DNA of 64,000 bases from Rhizobium sp. Root482 (GCF_001426565.1 NZ_LMFA01000020.1:8879-72878); one strand, 5' to 3'. Shown: positions 9,085 to 17,897, numbered from the stretch's first letter. Numbers and translations are program-made. The notes: a model not told the origin generated them from the sequence alone.

Positions 9085-9174
9085 CAGAGGCCCCCGGCGG
9101 TCATTCAGCTACGAATGACGTAAATTCCCATTTGCAGCAACCTTTGATTTTTTCTGGTCTGTTCCATTCCCTCA

Positions 9175-9226
9175 TTGACACCCGCTTTGTCAAGCTTCAT
9201 TCTTAAATGAATGTCACTAGTTTATA
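9175..9226 (+). promoter_or_regulatory. Promoter plus operator-like dyad for the RraA/SMP-30 operon
   Basis: TTGACA (9175-9180), 17 bases, CATTCT (9198-9203), then a dyad centred on GAAT-N7-GTTT (9207-9225). This aligns base for base with the sites at 6.9 and 18.0 kb. Immediately downstream at 9227-9247 is a further copy, TATGAAC-N7-GTTGGTG. Confidence 0.55.
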
Positions 9227-9247
9227 TATGAACTGATGCCGTTGGTG
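9227..9247 (+). promoter_or_regulatory. Additional copy of the GAAC-type dyad
   Basis: TATGAACTGATGCC followed by GTTGGTG. The left half equals the 6.9-kb operator (TATGAACTGAT) and the right half is degenerate. It sits directly after the first dyad, so two regulator dimers could bind side by side. Confidence 0.4.
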
Positions 9248-9397
9248 ACAGCCAACATGAGAGGATCGATACCGAAAGAGCGATACGGCTGCGTTGCTTA
9301 CCGGGCCGCCGGAAAGGCAGTGCCATTCCACCAGAAATCAACAGCCTCGGTTGCGCGCTTCGATTGAACGCGACGGGGCAAGAGACAGGACATTTTC

Positions 9398-10138
9398 ATG
9401 ATCGAGACACACGACATCAAACGGCCGCCGCGCGAATGGGTGGATGCCATCAGGAATATCGGCGCAGCCACCTCATCGAGCCAGCTCAGCAAGATGGGCA
9501 TTCGCAACACCCATATCTACGGTCCGGTCACCAAAAAGGAAGGCACCGTCATGTGTGGTCCGGCCCTGACCCTGCAATTCGTGCCGAAGCGCGAAGACCT
9601 TCAGGACGCGGATGAGTATGCGCAACCGGAAAAGCAGGTACACCGGCATGTGCTGTATCACACCCAGCCCGGAGACGTGGTTGTCGTGGATGCACGCGGG
9701 GACATGAAGAGCGGCATTTTTGGCGAGATGATGCTTACCTATTTCCAGGGCAAGGGCGGCGCCGGCGTGGTGATTGATGGCTGCCTCCGGGATTATCCCA
9801 ATGCCAAGCATCTCGATCTCGGCATGTGGGTTTGCGGCCTGACGCCGAACTTCCACACCCAGACGGACCTGATGCCCTGGGGTGTCAATGTGCCGATTGC
9901 CTGCGGCGGCGTATTCGTCATGCCCGGTGACATCATCGTCGCCGATGATGACGGTGCGGTGGTCGTTCCGGTCGGCCATGCCGAGGAACTGATCAAGCGG
10001 GCATCAACGCATCACGACTGGGAGGAATTCTCCAAGGAGCGCCTGCTGGCTGGTGGCGAACTCAAGCGCTACTACCCGCTTCACGACGACGCCCGGCCGG
10101 AATACGAGGAGTGGCTGCGCAACAAGGTTGTCAGGTAG
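9398..10138 (+). CDS. RraA-family (HMG aldolase-like) protein
   Basis: A 246-residue protein of the RraA/demethylmenaquinone-methyltransferase-like fold. Catabolic members are metal-dependent class II aldolases or decarboxylases of 4-hydroxy-2-oxo acids. Visible motifs are GPALTLQFVP near residue 50, the PGDVVVVDARGDMKSGIFGE stretch near residue 88 and the GAGVVIDGCLRDYPNAK region near residue 115, whose Gly..Arg-Asp is the active-site signature. A C-terminal VMPGDIIVADDDGAVVVP follows. It is first in an operon with an SMP-30 lactonase. A retro-aldol step giving pyruvate or tartronate semialdehyde would fit the glycerate kinase in the same module. Confidence 0.82.
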   Translation: MIETHDIKRPPREWVDAIRNIGAATSSSQLSKMGIRNTHIYGPVTKKEGTVMCGPALTLQFVPKREDLQDADEYAQPEKQVHRHVLYHTQPGDVVVVDARGDMKSGIFGEMMLTYFQGKGGAGVVIDGCLRDYPNAKHLDLGMWVCGLTPNFHTQTDLMPWGVNVPIACGGVFVMPGDIIVADDDGAVVVPVGHAEELIKRASTHHDWEEFSKERLLAGGELKRYYPLHDDARPEYEEWLRNKVVR

Positions 10139-10175
10139 GGAACTGCCAATGGAGAATCAAACTCTGGAGGAGGGC

Positions 10176-11045
10176 ATGTTTCGTCTGGTGGCAGACAGTC
10201 GCTCGCAGCTCGGAGAAAGTCCGGTCTGGAGCGCGGCGGAGCAGGTTCTGTATTTTGTCGATATCCGCGGCCCTTCGATCAACCGGTTTGATCCGGTGAC
10301 CCGCAAGCTCCAGCAGTTCATGCTGGAGGAGGAGATAGGCTGCATCGGCCTTCGCCGCGGTGGCGGTTTCATCGCCGGTCTGAGGTCGGGCATCTGGCGG
10401 CTGGACGGGCAGGGCCGTAAACTTGCAAAGCTCGCCGACAACCCCGAGGGAACCGAGTTCAGCCGGTTCAATGATGGCCGCGTCGGACCGGACGGCCGTC
10501 TATATGTGGGCACCGTCGATGAATCACGCCAACACCAAGCGAAGCTCTATCGCTATGATAGCGGTGGGCTTGCTCCGCTGATGGATGGGTTGATGACATC
10601 AAATGGCCTGGCGTTCTCGCCGGATGGCGCAACGATGTATCACGTGGACTCGCCTGCCTCGAAAGTGACCGTGCAGGATTTCGACCGGTCGACCGGAAGC
10701 ATAGCGGGTAATCGCGTGCTGATCGACATACCCGACAATCCTGCCGCTCGGCCGGATGGTGCAACGATGGATGTCGAAGGCTGCTACTGGCTGGCGATCT
10801 TCGGGGCGGCAGTCGTCCGGCGGTTTTCACCACGAGGCGAATTGATGGCTGAATATCCGGTTCCGGTGAAGTGCCCGACCATGCCGGCATTTGGTGGTGC
10901 CGATATGCGAACCCTCTATGTCACGACGGCCGGAAGCCGCAGACCGGCCGAGGAGATGGCACAGTTCCCGCATTCAGGCAGCTTGTTTGCGATGAGGGCG
11001 CCGGTGGCCGGCATGCCTGAGCCGCTATTCGACGAGGAGATTTGA
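10176..11045 (+). CDS. SMP-30/gluconolactonase-family lactonase
   Basis: A 289-residue six-bladed beta-propeller that probably hydrolyses a sugar lactone to the aldonate using a divalent metal. Motifs: LGESPVW (metal Glu) near residue 13, RFNDGRVGPDGRLYVGT near 97, SNGLAFSPDGATMYHVDS near 140 (Asn/Asp ligands) and PDGATMDVEGCYWLAIFG near 190. I chose the ATG at 10176 because GGAGG precedes it by five bases. An ATG at 10149 in the same frame is possible but lacks such a site. It follows the RraA-like gene by 37 bases and is closed by a terminator. Confidence 0.87.
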   Translation: MFRLVADSRSQLGESPVWSAAEQVLYFVDIRGPSINRFDPVTRKLQQFMLEEEIGCIGLRRGGGFIAGLRSGIWRLDGQGRKLAKLADNPEGTEFSRFNDGRVGPDGRLYVGTVDESRQHQAKLYRYDSGGLAPLMDGLMTSNGLAFSPDGATMYHVDSPASKVTVQDFDRSTGSIAGNRVLIDIPDNPAARPDGATMDVEGCYWLAIFGAAVVRRFSPRGELMAEYPVPVKCPTMPAFGGADMRTLYVTTAGSRRPAEEMAQFPHSGSLFAMRAPVAGMPEPLFDEEI

Positions 11046-11053
11046 GGAAACAG

Positions 11054-11080
11054 AAAGCCGGCCTCCGAGGGCCGGTTTTT
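11054..11080 (+). terminator. Rho-independent terminator of the lactonase operon
   Basis: Stem CCGGCC / GGCCGG extended by A-T pairs, with loop TCCGA, followed directly by five Ts. It lies nine bases after the stop codon. Confidence 0.8.
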
Positions 11081-11106
11081 GACCTCTATCAGCTTGCGAC
11101 ACATGG

Positions 11107-11135
11107 AAGGGCGGCCGGATGATCCGGCCGCCCTT
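11107..11135. terminator. Long inverted repeat between convergent genes
   Basis: Near-perfect 12-14 bp stem AAGGGCGGCCGG / CCGGCCGCCCTT. It lies between the lactonase terminator and the stop of the minus-strand aldo/keto reductase. Probably the reductase terminator, though the T-tract is weak on both strands. Confidence 0.55.
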
Positions 11136-11141
11136 TGTCTG

Positions 11142-12128
11142 TTATTCGAAGCCCATGATCTTGTGGGGCACGTAGTGCTCGGTCAGTTCCGTCAGGTCTT
11201 CCGGCGTCAGCCGGATGGACACGGCCTCGGCGGCATCGACGATCTGGCTTTCGCGGCTGACGCCGACGATCGGCGCGGCAACCGCCGGGTTGGACAGCAG
11301 CCAGGCGATGGCGATGCGGGCACGCGGCACGCCGTGACGCTTGGCAACATTGGCAACCGCGTTGATGACCCGTCCGTCCGCATCTTCCGTGTCGCCGTAA
11401 AGCACCGGACGCAGAAGGTCCGTACCCTTGCGAAGCGATTCATGCCCGTCTTCGCGTGCGAGCAATCCGCGTGCAAGCGGGCTCCAGGGAATGAGGCCCA
11501 CGCCTTCGGCTGCGCAGAGCGGCACCATTTCCCGCTCTTCCTCCCGGTTCAGCAGGTTGTAGTGGTTCTGCATGGAGATGAAGCGCGCCCATCCCTTGTG
11601 ATCCGACAAGTAGAGCGCCTTGGCGAATTTCCAGGCATGCATGGAGGATGCGCCGATATAGCGGACCTTGCCGATCTTCACGAGATCGGAAAGCGCTTCG
11701 AGGGTTTCCTCGATCGGCGTCACCGGGTCCCAGCGGTGGATCTGATAGAGATCCACATAATCGGTGCCGAGCCGGCGCAGGCTGTGATCGATTTCCTGCA
11801 TGATCGCCTTTCGCGACAGGCCCTTGGCATTGGGGCCGTCACGCAGCGGCGAGTTGATCTTGGTCGCGAGCACGATCTCGTCGCGCTTGGCGTAGTCCTT
11901 TAATGCACGCCCGACGATCTCTTCGCTCGTACCGTTGGAGTAGATATTGGCGGTATCGAAGAAGTTGACGCCAAGTTCGATCGCCTTCTTGATCAGCGGG
12001 CGGCTGTCCTCTTCCGTGAGAGTCCATTTGGGATTGCCGCGGTCCGGCTCGCCGAAGGTCATGCATCCCAAGCAGATGCGCGAGACCTCCAGCCCCGACT
12101 TGCCCAATTTTGTATATTCCATTGTCAT
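11142..12128 (-). CDS. Aldo/keto reductase
   Basis: A 328-residue NAD(P)H-dependent oxidoreductase (TIM barrel). The catalytic tetrad is visible: Asp and Tyr in NFFDTANIYSNGTSE near residues 57-62, Lys in LATKI near 88, His in YQIHRWD near 132. The nucleotide-binding C-terminal stretch includes IPWSPLARGLL and AIAWLLSNPAVAAPIVGVS. Start ATG at 12128. It lies 9 bases after the glyoxalase-fold gene, in one operon divergent from the SDR gene. Likely reduces a sugar-derived aldehyde or ketone; substrate not determinable. Confidence 0.9.
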   Translation of the reverse strand: MTMEYTKLGKSGLEVSRICLGCMTFGEPDRGNPKWTLTEEDSRPLIKKAIELGVNFFDTANIYSNGTSEEIVGRALKDYAKRDEIVLATKINSPLRDGPNAKGLSRKAIMQEIDHSLRRLGTDYVDLYQIHRWDPVTPIEETLEALSDLVKIGKVRYIGASSMHAWKFAKALYLSDHKGWARFISMQNHYNLLNREEEREMVPLCAAEGVGLIPWSPLARGLLAREDGHESLRKGTDLLRPVLYGDTEDADGRVINAVANVAKRHGVPRARIAIAWLLSNPAVAAPIVGVSRESQIVDAAEAVSIRLTPEDLTELTEHYVPHKIMGFE

Positions 12129-12137
12129 AACTCCGAG

Positions 12138-12554
12138 TTACTTGCTTTCCTGGATGAGCTCGATGCGGTAACCGTCCGGATCATCGACAAAGGCGATGAC
12201 GGTGGTTCCGAATTTCACAGGCCCGGGCTCGCGGATGATCTTGACGCCTTCCTTGCGCATGGTGTCGCAGGCCGCGTAGATATCCGGCACGCCGATGGCG
12301 AGATGCCCGAATCCATTGCCTTTTTCATAGGTTTCGACGCCGTAATTGTAGGTCAGCTCGATCAGCGGATCGGTTTTCTCCTCGCCGTAGCCGATGAATA
12401 CATTGGTGTATTTACCTTCCGGCACGTCGATCGTGCGGATGACATTCATGCCGAAATGCGTCTGGTAGAAATCGATCGAGCGCTTGAGGTCGCCGACGCG
12501 GATCATGGTGTGCATGATCCTCGCGGCCTTGGCGGGTGAGGCTACTGCAGTCAT
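12138..12554 (-). CDS. Glyoxalase I / VOC-fold protein
   Basis: A 138-residue VOC-superfamily protein close to lactoylglutathione lyase (GloA). Motifs are MHTMIRVGDLKRSIDFYQTHFGM near residue 16, IELTYNYG near 66 (metal Glu), HLAIGVPDI near 86 (metal His) and FVDDPDGYRIELIQ near 120 (metal Glu). The start is the ATG at 12554. An upstream ATG at 12572 precedes the AAGGAG ribosome site and cannot use it. Role: detoxification of methylglyoxal or another VOC reaction in the same pathway as the reductase. Confidence 0.85.
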   Translation of the reverse strand: MTAVASPAKAARIMHTMIRVGDLKRSIDFYQTHFGMNVIRTIDVPEGKYTNVFIGYGEEKTDPLIELTYNYGVETYEKGNGFGHLAIGVPDIYAACDTMRKEGVKIIREPGPVKFGTTVIAFVDDPDGYRIELIQESK

Positions 12555-12646
12555 GGGTTTGTCTCCTTCCATGTGATGATCGCCAATGGTGGTGATCGTG
12601 AAAAATAAAAATCCATCGAAAACAAAAACTTAGACTGGAAATCAAA

Positions 12647-12664
12647 GTTTTGTTATGTAAAATC
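12647..12664 (+). promoter_or_regulatory. TTTTGTTAKGTAAAA motif upstream of the SDR gene
   Basis: GTTTTGTTATGTAAAATC matches GTTTTGTTAGGTAAAAGC (minus strand of 19251-19268) at 16 of 18 positions. Shorter copies lie near 17.9 and 23.6-23.8 kb. It lies between the divergent glyoxalase and SDR genes, 60 bases before the SDR start. Confidence 0.4.
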
Positions 12665-12724
12665 ATCCAAAAATTGCGCATGAATATAACTGAATTTGGC
12701 GCACGTCTCGTGGTGGAGGATCGA

Positions 12725-13507
12725 ATGGATTTGACAGGCAAAGTGGTGTTGGTGACGGGGGCGGGTTCCGGCATCGGAAAGGCGACTGCCATGATGATGG
12801 CGGCCAGTGGCGCGAAGGTTGCCGTCTTGAGCAGGACGCAAAGCGAGATTCTCAAGGCGCAGGAGGAAATAGAAGGCGGTGGCGGCCAGGCGATGGCGCT
12901 GACGGCCGATGTCAGCCAGGACGCCGACATGAAAAGGGCTGTCGAACAGGTGATCGCGCGGTGGGGACGGCTCGACTGCGTCATTGCCAATGCCGGCATC
13001 AACGGGGTATGGGCGCCGATCGACGATCTTCAGCCCGACGAGTGGGACAAGACCATCGCCGTCAACTTGCGCGGGACCTATCTGACGATCCATCACACGG
13101 TTCCTCATCTCAAGGCTGCGGGCGGCGGTTCGATCGTGGTGGTATCGTCGATCAACGGTACCCGCACATTCACCACGGCCGGTGCGACGGCCTACTCGGC
13201 GACCAAGGCGGCCCAGCTCGCCATGGTGCAGCAGCTTGCGCTGGAGCTCGGTAAATCCGGCATTCGCATCAATGCCGTCTGCCCGGGTTTGATCGCGACG
13301 AACATTCCCGACAGCACGATCAAGCGCAATCAGGATGTCGCTCGCATTCCCGTCGTCTGGCCCGAGGGCGATATCCCGATCACCGGCGGTCTTCCGGGCG
13401 CCAGCGAGGACGTGGCATCGGCGATCGTTTTCCTGTCGTCCGATCTGGCGCGGCACATCACCGGCACGCCAGTGTGGATCGATGGGGGGCAGAGCCTGCT
13501 GCGCTGA
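12725..13507 (+). CDS. Short-chain dehydrogenase/reductase
   Basis: A 260-residue NAD(P)-dependent SDR. Cofactor motif TGAGSGIG near residue 12, NAG motif (VIANAGING) near 90, catalytic Ser in VVSSING near 140 and YSATK near 155 (YxxxK). The ending SSDLARHITGTPVWIDGGQSLL is classical. The start is the ATG at 12725 with GGAGG upstream; an upstream in-frame extension lacks support. It is transcribed alone, convergent with the CUT1-B operon. It probably oxidises a polyol, sugar or hydroxy acid. Confidence 0.9.
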   Translation: MDLTGKVVLVTGAGSGIGKATAMMMAASGAKVAVLSRTQSEILKAQEEIEGGGGQAMALTADVSQDADMKRAVEQVIARWGRLDCVIANAGINGVWAPIDDLQPDEWDKTIAVNLRGTYLTIHHTVPHLKAAGGGSIVVVSSINGTRTFTTAGATAYSATKAAQLAMVQQLALELGKSGIRINAVCPGLIATNIPDSTIKRNQDVARIPVVWPEGDIPITGGLPGASEDVASAIVFLSSDLARHITGTPVWIDGGQSLLR

Positions 13508-13533
13508 TCGCAGGCCCGGGTCGGGGAACGCGC

Positions 13534-14619
13534 TCACAGCCGCTCTCCCGCCTCGTCGAACAGCGAGGTATGGGCGATATTGACATGAACCTGGCATTCT
13601 TCTCCGATGACGGCCACCTGATCGGCGGAGATGCGGATCGAAAAGGTCTCTCCCGCCACGGTGCCCCAAAGAAGGGTATCTGGTCCCATCGGCTCCTCGA
13701 TCGTGAACAGCGCCTTCAGCGGAGCGGCGTGGTTTGAAGACGGCTGCAACTGCGCCTGCTCCGGGCGAATGCCGAGGGTGGCGGGTTGTCGATCTTCGAC
13801 GGGCAGTCGGAACTGATAGCCCGTGAGATCGATTTCCGTACCGTCCGTCAGTCTGAAAAGAGAAGCCTCGTCCCGGCGATGGATGGTTCCGGTCAGAAAG
13901 TTCATCTGCGGGGAGCCGACGAAGCTGGCGACAAATCGGTTGATCGGGCGCTGGTAGATTTCCTTTGGGGTCGCGAACTGCTGGATGACCCCGTTGTGCA
14001 TAACGGCGACTCGATCGGCGAGCGTCAGCGCCTCGACCTGGTCATGGGTGACGAAGATCATCGTCGAGCCGAGGCTCTTGTGAAGCCGCTTGATTTCTAC
14101 CCGCAGCTCCGTGCGCAACTTGGCGTCGAGGTTGGACAGTGGCTCGTCGAACAGCAGGACATTGGCGTCGCGCACCAGCGCCCGGCCGATCGCGACGCGT
14201 TGTCTCTGCCCACCGGACAGCTGGGCCGGCTGTCGCTTCAAAAGTGGCTCGAGCTGCAGGATGCGGGCGGCGTCCGCGACGCGCCGGGCGATCTCCGCCT
14301 TCGGTGTCCCGGCCATCTTCAGCCCGAAGGACAGATTGCCTTCGACCGTCAGCCGCGGATATAGCGCATAGGACTGAAATACCATGCCGATGCCGCGATC
14401 ATGCGGTTCGGACCACGTGACATTGCGGCCGTTGATCCAGATTTGGCCATCGGTGATGTCGAGCAAACCGGCAATGGCATTGAGGAGTGTGGATTTGCCG
14501 CAGCCGGAGGGCCCGAGGAGCACGATGAATTCGCCCTCCGCAATCTCCAGATTGAGGGTTTCGAGCACATTCAACGCACCGAAGGTGATTTTCAGGTTTC
14601 GTATGGAAACGCTGGACAT
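13534..14619 (-). CDS. CUT1-B sugar ABC transporter ATPase (MalK/UgpC family)
   Basis: A 361-residue ATPase with Walker [10 protein letters not shown] near residue 36, signature [12 protein letters not shown] near 134, Walker [13 protein letters not shown] near 155, switch His in FVTHDQVEAL, and a C-terminal regulatory domain (LGIRPEQAQLQP). It is last in the CUT1-B operon, six bases after the MalG-type permease. Its 3' end faces the SDR gene 26 bases away. Confidence 0.93.
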   Translation of the reverse strand: MSSVSIRNLKITFGALNVLETLNLEIAEGEFIVLLGPSGCGKSTLLNAIAGLLDITDGQIWINGRNVTWSEPHDRGIGMVFQSYALYPRLTVEGNLSFGLKMAGTPKAEIARRVADAARILQLEPLLKRQPAQLSGGQRQRVAIGRALVRDANVLLFDEPLSNLDAKLRTELRVEIKRLHKSLGSTMIFVTHDQVEALTLADRVAVMHNGVIQQFATPKEIYQRPINRFVASFVGSPQMNFLTGTIHRRDEASLFRLTDGTEIDLTGYQFRLPVEDRQPATLGIRPEQAQLQPSSNHAAPLKALFTIEEPMGPDTLLWGTVAGETFSIRISADQVAVIGEECQVHVNIAHTSLFDEAGERL

Positions 14620-14625
14620 GAAGAC

Positions 14626-15543
14626 TTACCCTTTGACTGCACCTGCGGCGATGCCCCGAACGAACCAGCGGCCGGAAATGAAATAGACGACCAGGGGAAC
14701 GGCCGCGGTCATGATGGTGGCGGCCATGTTGACGTTGTAGGCAATCTCGCCCTCGGTCGGCGCCACGAGATTGGTGAGTTGCACCGTCATCGGCCGGTTG
14801 GCGAGACCGCCGAAGGTCAGGCCCATGATGAAATCGTTCCAGATACCGGTGACCTGGAGGATGACGGCCACGACCAGCATGGGCACGGACATCGGCAGCA
14901 TCAGCCGGAAGAAGATCGAGAAGAATCGCCCGCCATCGACGCGCGCGGCCTTGAAGAGGTCGATCGGTATGCCGGCATAATAGTTGCGGAACAGCAGCGT
15001 CATCACCGGCAATCCGAATATGACATGCGTCAGCACCAGCGCGTAGATGGTGCTGAACATGCCTGTGGCGGAATAGATGCGCACCAGCGGATAGATGAAC
15101 ACCTGGTAGGGCAGAAAGGCACCCATCAGCAGCACTGCAAACAACAGGTTCGCGCCGCGGACCCGCCAGAAGGAAAGGGCATAGCCTGTCAGCGCGCCAA
15201 CGAAGATGGAGAGGAAGACTGAGGGTATGAGGATCTGGACGGAATTCCAGAACCCAGGGCTGATGCCCCGGCAATCGAGACCGGTGCAGGCGCTCGACCA
15301 CGCTTTCACCCAGGGTTCAAAGGTCATGTCCATCGGCAGGGCAAAGATCCCGCCCGCCCGGATCTCGGCCATCGGCTTTACCGAGGTCACGACCATCACA
15401 TAAAGCGGCAGCAGGAAAAACAGCGCCGATATCACCAGGAAGGCATAGATGCCCAGACGTGCGGGACCGAACCTTTTCGGCGCGCTGCCTGTCGGTCCCT
15501 CGCCGATCGGCGTGCTTGCAATGCTATGGATCGGAGCGGTCAC
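14626..15543 (-). CDS. CUT1-B sugar ABC permease, MalG type
   Basis: A 305-residue membrane subunit with six predicted helices. The EAA loop is FKAARVDGGRFFSIFFRLMLP near residue 195. A Cys pair (ACTGLDC) in the periplasmic loop after helix 1 is unusual for the family and may form a disulfide. I chose the GTG at 15543, four bases past the partner's TAG and preceded by an AAGGAA site. A longer frame from 15585 would overlap the upstream gene by 38 bases. Confidence 0.88.
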   Translation of the reverse strand: MTAPIHSIASTPIGEGPTGSAPKRFGPARLGIYAFLVISALFFLLPLYVMVVTSVKPMAEIRAGGIFALPMDMTFEPWVKAWSSACTGLDCRGISPGFWNSVQILIPSVFLSIFVGALTGYALSFWRVRGANLLFAVLLMGAFLPYQVFIYPLVRIYSATGMFSTIYALVLTHVIFGLPVMTLLFRNYYAGIPIDLFKAARVDGGRFFSIFFRLMLPMSVPMLVVAVILQVTGIWNDFIMGLTFGGLANRPMTVQLTNLVAPTEGEIAYNVNMAATIMTAAVPLVVYFISGRWFVRGIAAGAVKG

Positions 15544-15547
15544 GGGG

Positions 15548-16429
15548 CTATTCCTTCGGCCGTTCGGCACGAAAATACTCGGCATAAAGCCATGGCGTCA
15601 GCACGCAGAGCACCGTGATAAGCAGTGTGGTGGCGGCAGCTGTGGCCAATCCGATGTTCTGCCGCTGGAAAAGGTAGTCCATGACGAACTTGGCCGGCAC
15701 GTCCGACGAGAAGCCGGGACCGCCGCCGGTCAGCACCAGGACGAGGTCGTAGAGCTTCACAACGCCGAGCGAGAGCAGAACGGTGGCACTGATGAAGCTC
15801 GGCCGCAGCATTGGTATGACAATGTGAAGATAGAAGCGCCAGGGCTTGATGCCGTCGATGCGCGATGCCTTCCAGAGATCCTGGTCTATGCCGCGCAAGC
15901 CGGCCAGCATGATCGCCATCACAAGGCCGGCTGCATGCCAGATACCGGCGAGGACCACGCAATAGATTGCGGTTTCTTTCTGCACGATCCAGTCGAAGCG
16001 GAAATTTTCAAAGCCCCATCCGCGCACGGTCTCCTGGATGCCGAGCGTCGGGCCGAGAATCCACTGCCAGACGAGGCCGGTGACGATGAAGCTCATGGCA
16101 TAGGGGTAGAGAATGACGGTCCGCAGAAAGCCTTCGGCGCGCACGCGCTGGTCCAGCGCGACCGCGAGCAGAAAGCCGAGCGCCAGAGAAATGCCGATCA
16201 TCAGGACTCCGAACAATACCATGTTCTGAAGCGAGGTGAGCCAGCGGTCGGAACCGAACAGCCTGACATACTGCGAAATCCCGGCAAAGCGTGCGACCGG
16301 CAGCATCCGGCTGTCGGTGAAGGAAATGCCGATTGTCCAGATCATCGTGCCGACATAGGCAAAGACCACGATCAGGATGGCGGGTGTCAGCCCTGCATAT
16401 ACACTCCAGCGAATGGAACCCTGTTTCAT
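15548..16429 (-). CDS. CUT1-B sugar ABC permease, MalF type
   Basis: A 293-residue inner-membrane subunit. N-terminal helix LTPAILIVVFAYVGTMIW and an EAA loop with LWKASRIDGIKPWRFYLHIVIP near residue 195 place it in the MalF group. Start ATG at 16429. The longer frame to 16579 would run into the binding-protein gene. It is separated from that gene by a 74-base gap holding a terminator-like hairpin. Confidence 0.9.
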   Translation of the reverse strand: MKQGSIRWSVYAGLTPAILIVVFAYVGTMIWTIGISFTDSRMLPVARFAGISQYVRLFGSDRWLTSLQNMVLFGVLMIGISLALGFLLAVALDQRVRAEGFLRTVILYPYAMSFIVTGLVWQWILGPTLGIQETVRGWGFENFRFDWIVQKETAIYCVVLAGIWHAAGLVMAIMLAGLRGIDQDLWKASRIDGIKPWRFYLHIVIPMLRPSFISATVLLSLGVVKLYDLVLVLTGGGPGFSSDVPAKFVMDYLFQRQNIGLATAAATTLLITVLCVLTPWLYAEYFRAERPKE

Positions 16430-16452
16430 CGAGACTTTCCGGTGCCTGTCTG

Positions 16453-16480
16453 GAAAAAAGAGCGGCAGTCGCCTGCCGCC
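16453..16480 (-). terminator. Attenuator-like terminator after the CUT1-B binding-protein gene
   Basis: Perfect 7-bp stem GCGGCAG / CTGCCGC with a four-base loop, followed on the minus strand by TCTTTTTT. It stands 24 bases after the binding-protein stop and 32 bases before the permease start. Partial termination would give more binding protein than permease. Confidence 0.7.
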
Positions 16481-16503
16481 CGAGTTGGCCGTCTGGGAGG
16501 TTG

Positions 16504-17745
16504 TTATTCCTGGAATTCCGCGAGCACGGCCGCATATTTTTCCGCGAACTGCTCGGGGGTTTCGGATGGTGTCGCCCAATATTCCACGACCACGTCGGCC
16601 AGCGAATTCAGCATGTCTGCACCCGCGAGCCAGTCCGGCCCGGCCAATTGCTTGCCGGGATCTTTCAGGGCTTCAAGCCCGATCTTGGAGCAGGCATCGA
16701 GGCCGGACGTGTCGACATCGTTGCGGACCGGTATGGATCCCTTGAGATTGTTGAATTCCACCTGGACATCTTTGTCCAGCATCACCCTGGCCATCATGTC
16801 CTGCGCCCTGGCTCCGCTTTCGGACCTGGTTTCAGGCATGATGAAGACGTTGGAATCCATCAGGAAGTTTTGCTCGCCAAGACCGAGGACACAACCGTAG
16901 TCCTTTCCCGCGACCCAACCGGCGGATGTGAATTCGCCTTTCTCCCAGTCACCCATGATATGCATGGCGGCCTTGCCGGTAATCACCATCGAGGCGGCCT
17001 CGTTGAAGGAGCGGTTCGGCGAGCCGGGATCCGTATAGCTGCGCAGCTTGGCATATACCTCCGCCACGCGCTTGAATTCGGCCCCCTTGACGGCTTCCGG
17101 GTTCTTGTCGCGGAAGACCGACATATACAGGTCCCTGCCGCCGGCGCCGGCGAGAACGCCATTGAAGAGCTGGTGCTGTTGCCAGGCCTGCGCCCCGAAA
17201 GCCAAGGGGATGATGCCACCCTGCTGGAACTTGTCGGCGACCGCGAAGAAGTCCTCCCAGGTCTTCGGCTCCTCCACGCCAAACTTCTCGAACAACGCCT
17301 TGTTGTACCAAAGCCAGTTGGGTGTCTGCAGGTTGACCGGGACGGCATAGATGTGGCCGTCGCGGCTGACGGCGGCCAGAACGTCTGCGGGAAGAGATGC
17401 CTGCCAGCCTTCCGTGGCGGCAACATCATCGAGGTTGCGCAACAGGCCCTGATCGGCGAGCTCGCCAAACTGCTTGCCCGCATTCATCATCATCACGGTC
17501 GGGGGATTGCCTCCAACGATACGGTTGATGCCGGTCGGTTTCGCGACGTCGCCATTGACGATGGCGTTGTCTACCCACTCACCGCCGGCGGCCGAGAAGG
17601 CGTCCGCAAAGACTTTTACGGCCTTCGACTGCGACTGCGTCGTCCACCAATGAAGCACTTCGGCCTTTTCGGCCGCTCCCGCCGGCTGGATGGCGGCCAC
17701 GGCCAACATGGTGGCACCCAAGAGCGCGCGATATCTGCTCATCAT
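16504..17745 (-). CDS. CUT1-B extracellular sugar-binding protein
   Basis: A 413-residue periplasmic binding protein. The signal peptide MMSRYRALLGATMLAVAA ends near AGA-AEK (about residue 25). The mature N-terminus KAEVLHWWTTQSQSKAVKVF and TPNWLWYNKALFEKFGVEEP are typical of the glucose/mannose-type SBP_bac_1 group. The start is the ATG at 17745, supported by GGAGGAG seven bases upstream. First gene of CUT1-B; its 369-base upstream region is regulatory. Confidence 0.92.
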   Translation of the reverse strand: MMSRYRALLGATMLAVAAIQPAGAAEKAEVLHWWTTQSQSKAVKVFADAFSAAGGEWVDNAIVNGDVAKPTGINRIVGGNPPTVMMMNAGKQFGELADQGLLRNLDDVAATEGWQASLPADVLAAVSRDGHIYAVPVNLQTPNWLWYNKALFEKFGVEEPKTWEDFFAVADKFQQGGIIPLAFGAQAWQQHQLFNGVLAGAGGRDLYMSVFRDKNPEAVKGAEFKRVAEVYAKLRSYTDPGSPNRSFNEAASMVITGKAAMHIMGDWEKGEFTSAGWVAGKDYGCVLGLGEQNFLMDSNVFIMPETRSESGARAQDMMARVMLDKDVQVEFNNLKGSIPVRNDVDTSGLDACSKIGLEALKDPGKQLAGPDWLAGADMLNSLADVVVEYWATPSETPEQFAEKYAAVLAEFQE

Positions 17746-17882
17746 CTGAAACTCCTCCCGATTGAAAGCCGTTCGCGGCGCCTTGCCGCGCGCCAGCCTC
17801 CGAGCAACGATTGCAGACAAGGCTTCCTCCCCCTGTCTGTATGCGACCATAATCTCCACGCAGTTTTTAAGTCAACAATATG

Positions 17883-17897
17883 CGCAATGAAATTGCG
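17883..17897. promoter_or_regulatory. Perfect 15-bp palindrome, candidate LacI operator
   Basis: CGCAAT-GAA-ATTGCG lies within the spacer of a possible proximal promoter (TTGACA at 17907-17902 on the minus strand, CATATT 19 bases on). Short GC-centred palindromes placed like this are typical of LacI-family repression. The adjacent LacI gene is the candidate. Confidence 0.45.

Larger units (their letters stand above)
9085..9397. other. Divergent iclR / aldolase intergenic region
   Basis: This 313-base gap holds no supported gene. It carries the plus-strand promoter and dyad at 9175-9226 and a second dyad half-copy at 9227-9247. About 150 bases of leader precede the RraA-type gene. Confidence 0.6.
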
